A stretch of DNA of 24,210 nt from JAGOTT01 sp964450795 (GTDB lineage: Bacteria > Patescibacteriota > Minisyncoccia > Moranbacterales > UBA1568): the NCBI GenBank assembly GCA_964450795.1, contig CAYVDI010000010.1, positions 1 to 24,210 of the forward strand, read 5' to 3'. The position numbers and the translations under genes were made by a program. The notes beneath the pieces were generated by a model. That model saw only the letters and a list, made by a program, of their open reading frames with translations. It had not been told where the DNA came from and did no database searches. This document shows positions 21,673 through 24,210 of the stretch, one piece after another. Position 1 is the first letter of the stretch, and every line of letters begins with the position of its first letter.

Positions 21673-21999
21673 ATGGAACAAGATCCGTTGTACGCGCAGG
21701 CGAAGGAGCTTGCGGCGAAGGAAGAGAAGATGACTGCGTGGAAACTTCAGCGGATTTTCAAGATCGGATATGGTCGGAGTGCCAAGCTTATGGATATGAT
21801 TACGGATGATAAAAACGGGATCGGGATGGAAGATTTTCCTGCCAATGCGTCCGACGAGGAGATTCTTGCGGAGATGAGGAAGCGTCTACCGAAGGACAGG
21901 GAATATAGTGCCACTTATCTCCAGCGATGTTTCATGATCGGCTACGGTCGTGCCGCCAGACTGAAAGAGATATTGGACGCGAAGAGAAATCTCGGATAG
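21673..21999 (+). CDS. Tandem FtsK-gamma-like winged-helix protein
   Basis: A 108-aa protein from the ATG at 21673; a GTG at 21610 in the same frame would overlap the previous gene. Two copies of one motif are visible: AWKLQRIFKIGYGRSAKLMDMI (22-43) and ATYLQRCFMIGYGRAARLKEIL (80-101). Both match the recognition-helix block of the FtsK gamma domain (LQR..IGY.RA..L), which binds KOPS sequences in the motor protein. Here the motor is absent, so it is probably a small DNA-binding protein with two binding units. Upstream, AGGAGGG (21634-21640) fits a three-codon mini-frame (ATG AAC AAT TAA at 21647) better than this ATG. The Cas4-like nuclease gene upstream ends only 52 bases away, suggesting a common transcript. 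Confidence 0.75.
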   Translation: MEQDPLYAQAKELAAKEEKMTAWKLQRIFKIGYGRSAKLMDMITDDKNGIGMEDFPANASDEEILAEMRKRLPKDREYSATYLQRCFMIGYGRAARLKEILDAKRNLG

Positions 22000-22006
22000 G
22001 TTCTTT

Positions 22007-22021
22007 TTACGCATATCGATA
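22007..22021 (+). repeat. 15-bp repeat TTACGCATATCGATA, copy 1
   Basis: It abuts and includes the first base of the S66 peptidase ATG. The identical sequence recurs at 23110-23124 before the TspO gene. Confidence 0.75.
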
Positions 22022-23061
22022 TGGAATACAGGAAACCGAAGGCTTTGAAGAAGGGGGATGCGGTCGCTATCGTGTCGCAGTCGTGGGGCGGGCCGAGCAT
22101 CTTCCCGGCCGTCTACGAGAACGGTCTCCGGGTGCTCCGCGAATGGGGCCTCGTGGTCCGTGAGTTTCCGAGCGCGCGGGCGGACGCGGCGTTCCTTTCG
22201 GCACATCCGGAATTCCGTGCGAAGGATATCAATGACGCGTTCTCGGATCCGGAGATCAAGGCGATCTTTTCATCGATCGGCGGGGACGATTCGATCCGAC
22301 TCCTGCCGTATCTCGACGGGGACGCCATCGCCGCGAACCCGAAGATCTTCATGGGCTATTCGGATGCGACGACGATAAACGTCTACGGGAATCTGCATGG
22401 GATCGTGACGATGAACGGTCCGTCGGTCATCGCGGGTTTCTCGCAGATGGAAGGTCTGCCGGCGGGTTTCCGCGAACATGTGCGGAGCATGCTGTTCGAG
22501 CCGGCCGATTCGTATGTGTATGCCCCGTTCGATGCGTACAGCGACGGCTATCCCGATTGGAGAGTTCCCGAGAATCTCGGCAAGGTGAAGGAGCCGAAGC
22601 GGTCCGACGGATGGCGCGTACTGCAGGGTTCCGGATCGGCGGAGGGCGAGCTCTTCGGCGGATGCATCGAGGTGCTCGAATTCCTGAAAGGGACCGACTA
22701 CTGGCCGGAAAAGGATTTCTGGGATGGGAAGCTCCTTTTTTTCGAGACGTCGGAGGACAAGCCGCCGATCGACCATGTGAAATGGATGCTCCGCAACTAC
22801 GGCGTGCAGGGCGTATTCGGGAAGGTGTCCGGAATATTGTTCGGGCGGGCTCGCGACTATTCCGACGAGGAGAAGGCGGGGCTCGACGAGATGATGCGAT
22901 CGGTGATCGGCGGGGAATTCGGCGCTCCCGACCTGCCGATCGTCTCGAACATGGACTTCGGCCACACGGATCCGCAGTGGGTGCTCCCGCTCGGCGTGCG
23001 GGCGCGGATCGATCTTCCGTCGAAGGAATTCACTCTCGTCGAACCGTGGCTCGCCGCATGA
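22021..23061 (+). CDS. S66-family peptidase (LD-carboxypeptidase/MccF-like)
   Basis: A 346-aa serine peptidase of family S66. The Ser-Glu-His triad is visible: S114 in MGYSDATTIN, E242 in FFETSED and H315 in DFGHTDPQW. GGDDSIRLLPYLD and the GELFGGCIEVL block are also family-typical. Members cut L,D bonds in murein peptides during recycling or, as MccF, inactivate peptide-nucleotide antibiotics of the microcin C type. The insert and overall length fit the MccF-like branch somewhat better, but the substrate is not decided. There is no signal peptide, so it acts in the cytoplasm. A repeat (TTACGCATATCGATA) abuts the start and no Shine-Dalgarno is clear. Confidence 0.9.
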   Translation: MEYRKPKALKKGDAVAIVSQSWGGPSIFPAVYENGLRVLREWGLVVREFPSARADAAFLSAHPEFRAKDINDAFSDPEIKAIFSSIGGDDSIRLLPYLDGDAIAANPKIFMGYSDATTINVYGNLHGIVTMNGPSVIAGFSQMEGLPAGFREHVRSMLFEPADSYVYAPFDAYSDGYPDWRVPENLGKVKEPKRSDGWRVLQGSGSAEGELFGGCIEVLEFLKGTDYWPEKDFWDGKLLFFETSEDKPPIDHVKWMLRNYGVQGVFGKVSGILFGRARDYSDEEKAGLDEMMRSVIGGEFGAPDLPIVSNMDFGHTDPQWVLPLGVRARIDLPSKEFTLVEPWLAA

Positions 23062-23090
23062 GACAGGGAAGGAAAGGAATCGGAACTTTT

Positions 23091-23119
23091 TTGACGGTTA
23101 CGAAACCGGTTACGCATAT
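23091..23119 (+). promoter_or_regulatory. Promoter with an operator-like palindrome in the spacer, before TspO
   Basis: TTGACG (23091-23096), a 17-base spacer and GCATAT (23114-23119). The spacer holds GTTACGAAACCGGTTAC, an ACCGGT-centred near-palindrome in the classic repressor position. The -10 is weak. Confidence 0.4.
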
Positions 23120-23124
23120 CGATA
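23110..23124 (+). repeat. 15-bp repeat TTACGCATATCGATA, copy 2
   Basis: Identical to 22007-22021. It lies 10 bases before the TspO ATG and overlaps the right arm of the ACCGGTTAC palindrome. Confidence 0.75.
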
Positions 23125-23134
23125 ACATGACCCT

Positions 23135-23530
23135 ATGGAACAGATGAAGTGGTATTCGACGCTGGTCAAACCCGAGTGGGCGCCGCCTTCGTGGGTGTTC
23201 GGTCCGGTGTGGACGGTGCTCTATGCGGGTATCGCGGTGTCGTTCGGCACGGTCTTCTATCGGGTCGCCACGGGGAAGATGCCGGCGTCGGTCGCGGTTC
23301 CGTTCGCGCTCAACCTCGTCTTCAATCTCGCGTTTTCGCCGATCCAGTTCGGCTTACGGAGCAACCTCCTCGCGGCCGTCGATATCCTCCTCGTGCTCGG
23401 GACGCTCGCATGGGCGATCGCGGCGGTATATCCGCACGCCCGGTGGATCGCCTATGCCCAGGGCCCGTATTTCCTCTGGGTCTCCTTCGCGACCGCGCTT
23501 CAGCTCACGATCACCTGGCTCAACCGATGA
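23135..23530 (+). CDS. TspO/MBR-family membrane protein lacking the first helix
   Basis: A 131-aa protein. WYSTLVKPEWAPPSWVFGPVWTVLYAGIAVSFG, then NLVFNLAFSPIQFGLRSNLLAAVDILLVLGTLAW and PYFLWVSFATALQLTITWLNR are clear TspO signatures. Family members normally have five helices and about 155 residues; here the first helix, which precedes the WYxxLxKPxWxPP block, is absent. An in-frame TAA at 23123-23125 excludes an upstream start, so the loss is real in this sequence. TspO proteins bind porphyrins and cholesterol-like ligands and help degrade porphyrins or manage stress. The gene has a possible operator-controlled promoter. Confidence 0.88.
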   Translation: MEQMKWYSTLVKPEWAPPSWVFGPVWTVLYAGIAVSFGTVFYRVATGKMPASVAVPFALNLVFNLAFSPIQFGLRSNLLAAVDILLVLGTLAWAIAAVYPHARWIAYAQGPYFLWVSFATALQLTITWLNR

Positions 23531-23542
23531 CGCATAGTTTTA

Positions 23543-23556
23543 CGTAACCGGTTACG
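23543..23556. promoter_or_regulatory. Perfect 14-bp palindrome before the TfoX-domain gene
   Basis: CGTAACCGGTTACG is a perfect inverted repeat located nine to 22 bases before the ATG at 23565. It shares the AACCGGTTACG half with the element before TspO. Its form recalls LacI-family operators, which is inference. Confidence 0.5.
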
Positions 23557-23564
23557 GAGTTATT

Positions 23565-23906
23565 ATGGCGACGAAAGTCTCTACCATCGAATATATCGAG
23601 GACCAGCTTTCGGACGTTCCCGGGGTGCGCTCGCGGAAGATGTTCGGCGAGTATGCCCTGTATGCCGGGAACAAGGTCGTCGCGCTCGTCTGCGACGATA
23701 CGCTCTTCGTGAAGATCACGGAAGAGGGTCGTGCGTTCGTGGGTGGGGCGTACGAGGAGGGGTGCGCGTATCCGGGCGCCCGGCCGTCGATGCGGATCGA
23801 CGAGGACATGATCGAGGACCGGCAACAGCTCTGCGAGCTTGTCCGCATCACCGAAGCCGCGCTTCCCGAACCGAAACCGAAGCGGAAACACGGAAAATTT
23901 TCATGA
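23565..23906 (+). CDS. TfoX N-terminal-domain protein
   Basis: A 113-aa protein that matches only the N-terminal domain of TfoX: VRSRKMFGEYALYAGNKVVALVCDDTLFVKITEEGRAF, then AYPGARPSMRIDEDMIEDRQQLCELV. The C-terminal helix-hairpin-helix-like TfoX domain is absent, and a basic tail (PKPKRKHGK) replaces it. Full TfoX/Sxy regulates natural competence in gamma-proteobacteria; stand-alone N-domain proteins are widespread and their role is not established. Presence of pilB in the same window is suggestive of DNA uptake but not evidence. A perfect palindrome precedes the gene. Confidence 0.88.
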   Translation: MATKVSTIEYIEDQLSDVPGVRSRKMFGEYALYAGNKVVALVCDDTLFVKITEEGRAFVGGAYEEGCAYPGARPSMRIDEDMIEDRQQLCELVRITEAALPEPKPKRKHGKFS

Positions 23907-23907
23907 T

Positions 23908-23941
23908 AAAAAAAGCCCGGCAGTGCGATGACTGACGGGCT
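23908..23941 (-). terminator. Intrinsic terminator of the Gam-like gene
   Basis: On the minus strand AGCCCG (23941-23936) pairs with CGGGCT (23919-23914), extended by CAGT/ACTG across one mismatch. Seven T follow (23914-23908). It lies just behind the plus-strand TfoX-domain gene and may serve both directions. Confidence 0.8.
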
Positions 23942-23950
23942 TCGCCGTTT

Positions 23951-24210
23951 TCAGGCGGCTTTGGCGAACGTGACGACGTTCTCTTGCGTTTTCGGATCCG
24001 TGACGGCTTCCGACGCGGGTTCGAGGAAGAATTCCTCGCTCTGCACGTACTTCACGCCGGGGATTTCGGGGCGATCCTTGAGGAGCGCTTCCTTGTCGAC
24101 CGATTCCTTGACACGGAGATACTTCTTGAGCTTGAGTCCCTTGATCGCCTCGAGCACCTTCTTGGCGCCGCCGCGCAGGAACTGCACCTTGGTCGGGGTC
24201 CAGCGCCAGC
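23951..24210 (-). CDS. Mu Gam-like DNA-end protection protein, C-terminal part
   Basis: The gene runs off the right edge, so its start is outside the window. The visible 85 residues begin WRWTPTKVQFLRGGAKKVLEAIKGLKL and continue KKYLRVKESVDKEALLKDRP, EIPGVKYVQSEEFFLEPASE. This order (a W..P..V block, then F/Y-[LI]-R-x-K-E-x-[VI]-[ND]-K-E-A-x-L, then [IV]-x-G-[VI]-x-[IV]-x-Q-x-E-x-F) is that of phage Mu Gam. Gam proteins bind double-strand DNA ends and block exonucleases; bacterial homologues resemble Ku. It is either a prophage remnant or a host end-protection gene. A GTG at 24187 is internal and not the start. The assignment is by eye. Confidence 0.7.
   Translation of the reverse strand, partial: WRWTPTKVQFLRGGAKKVLEAIKGLKLKKYLRVKESVDKEALLKDRPEIPGVKYVQSEEFFLEPASEAVTDPKTQENVVTFAKAA

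Noticed and set aside
23538..23566. TTTTAC-17-TATTAT as a promoter for the TfoX-domain gene
   Set aside because: The -10 would overlap the ATG, so the transcript would begin after the start codon.
1..24210. UGA recoding to glycine or another amino acid
   Set aside because: TGA ends many clear genes exactly at overlap or spacing points (for example 8611, 9645, 10082), so it is a stop.

Overview
The window reads as a GC-rich bacterial chromosome from a small-genome lineage, most likely a member of the Candidate Phyla Radiation (Patescibacteria). This is inference. It rests on a lone type IV pilus ATPase next to a PP2C-like/membrane/beta-propeller protein, a DUF5671 membrane protein, stand-alone mini-domains (84-aa MGMT, tandem FtsK-gamma-like repeats, TfoX N-domain) and tight four-base gene overlaps. 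TGA is used freely as a stop, so this is not a UGA-recoding lineage such as Gracilibacteria or Absconditabacteria. No rRNA, tRNA, transposase or CRISPR array was seen.

Bases 1-13452 are dense core-like DNA. They hold the tail of an unknown gene with its terminator, pilB, a large minus-strand gene interrupted by a 100-N assembly gap, a winged-helix regulator and rmuC. A membrane protein and a tightly packed set follow: GT2 glycosyltransferase, WecA-type phosphosugar transferase, DUF192 and MGMT. Then come a membrane-anchored cytochrome b5-like protein, a VOC protein, DUF5671, GFA and a conserved 170-aa protein, closed by a strong terminator. The N gap is flanked by an identical 55-bp sequence on both sides. 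Collapsing it restores one intact 784-codon frame, so the break is an assembly artefact.

Bases 13453-20860 are an A/T-richer accessory island of defence genes. In order they are a membrane/winged-helix protein; a methylase-like protein with a SAM motif but no NPPY; an Eco57I-like methylase with NPPY but a degenerate SAM motif; an 856-aa fusion of a GIY-YIG (T5orf172-type) nuclease and an SF2 helicase; and a HEPN-like protein. Two small genes run the other way, one of them a second GIY-YIG-like protein. The likely logic is a two-subunit adenine methylase that marks self DNA and a nuclease-translocase that attacks unmarked DNA, with membrane and HEPN proteins as possible sensor or back-up effectors. 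The island ends in about 450 bp without protein genes but with promoters and hairpin terminators, which may encode small RNAs.

Bases 20861-24210 return to GC-rich DNA: a Cas4-like PD-(D/E)XK nuclease, a 108-aa protein with two FtsK-gamma-like repeats, an S66 (MccF-like) peptidase, a shortened TspO, a TfoX N-domain protein, and on the minus strand the C-terminal part of a Mu Gam-like DNA-end-protection protein. A 15-bp repeat and ACCGGT-centred palindromes sit before the S66, TspO and TfoX genes and suggest shared regulation.
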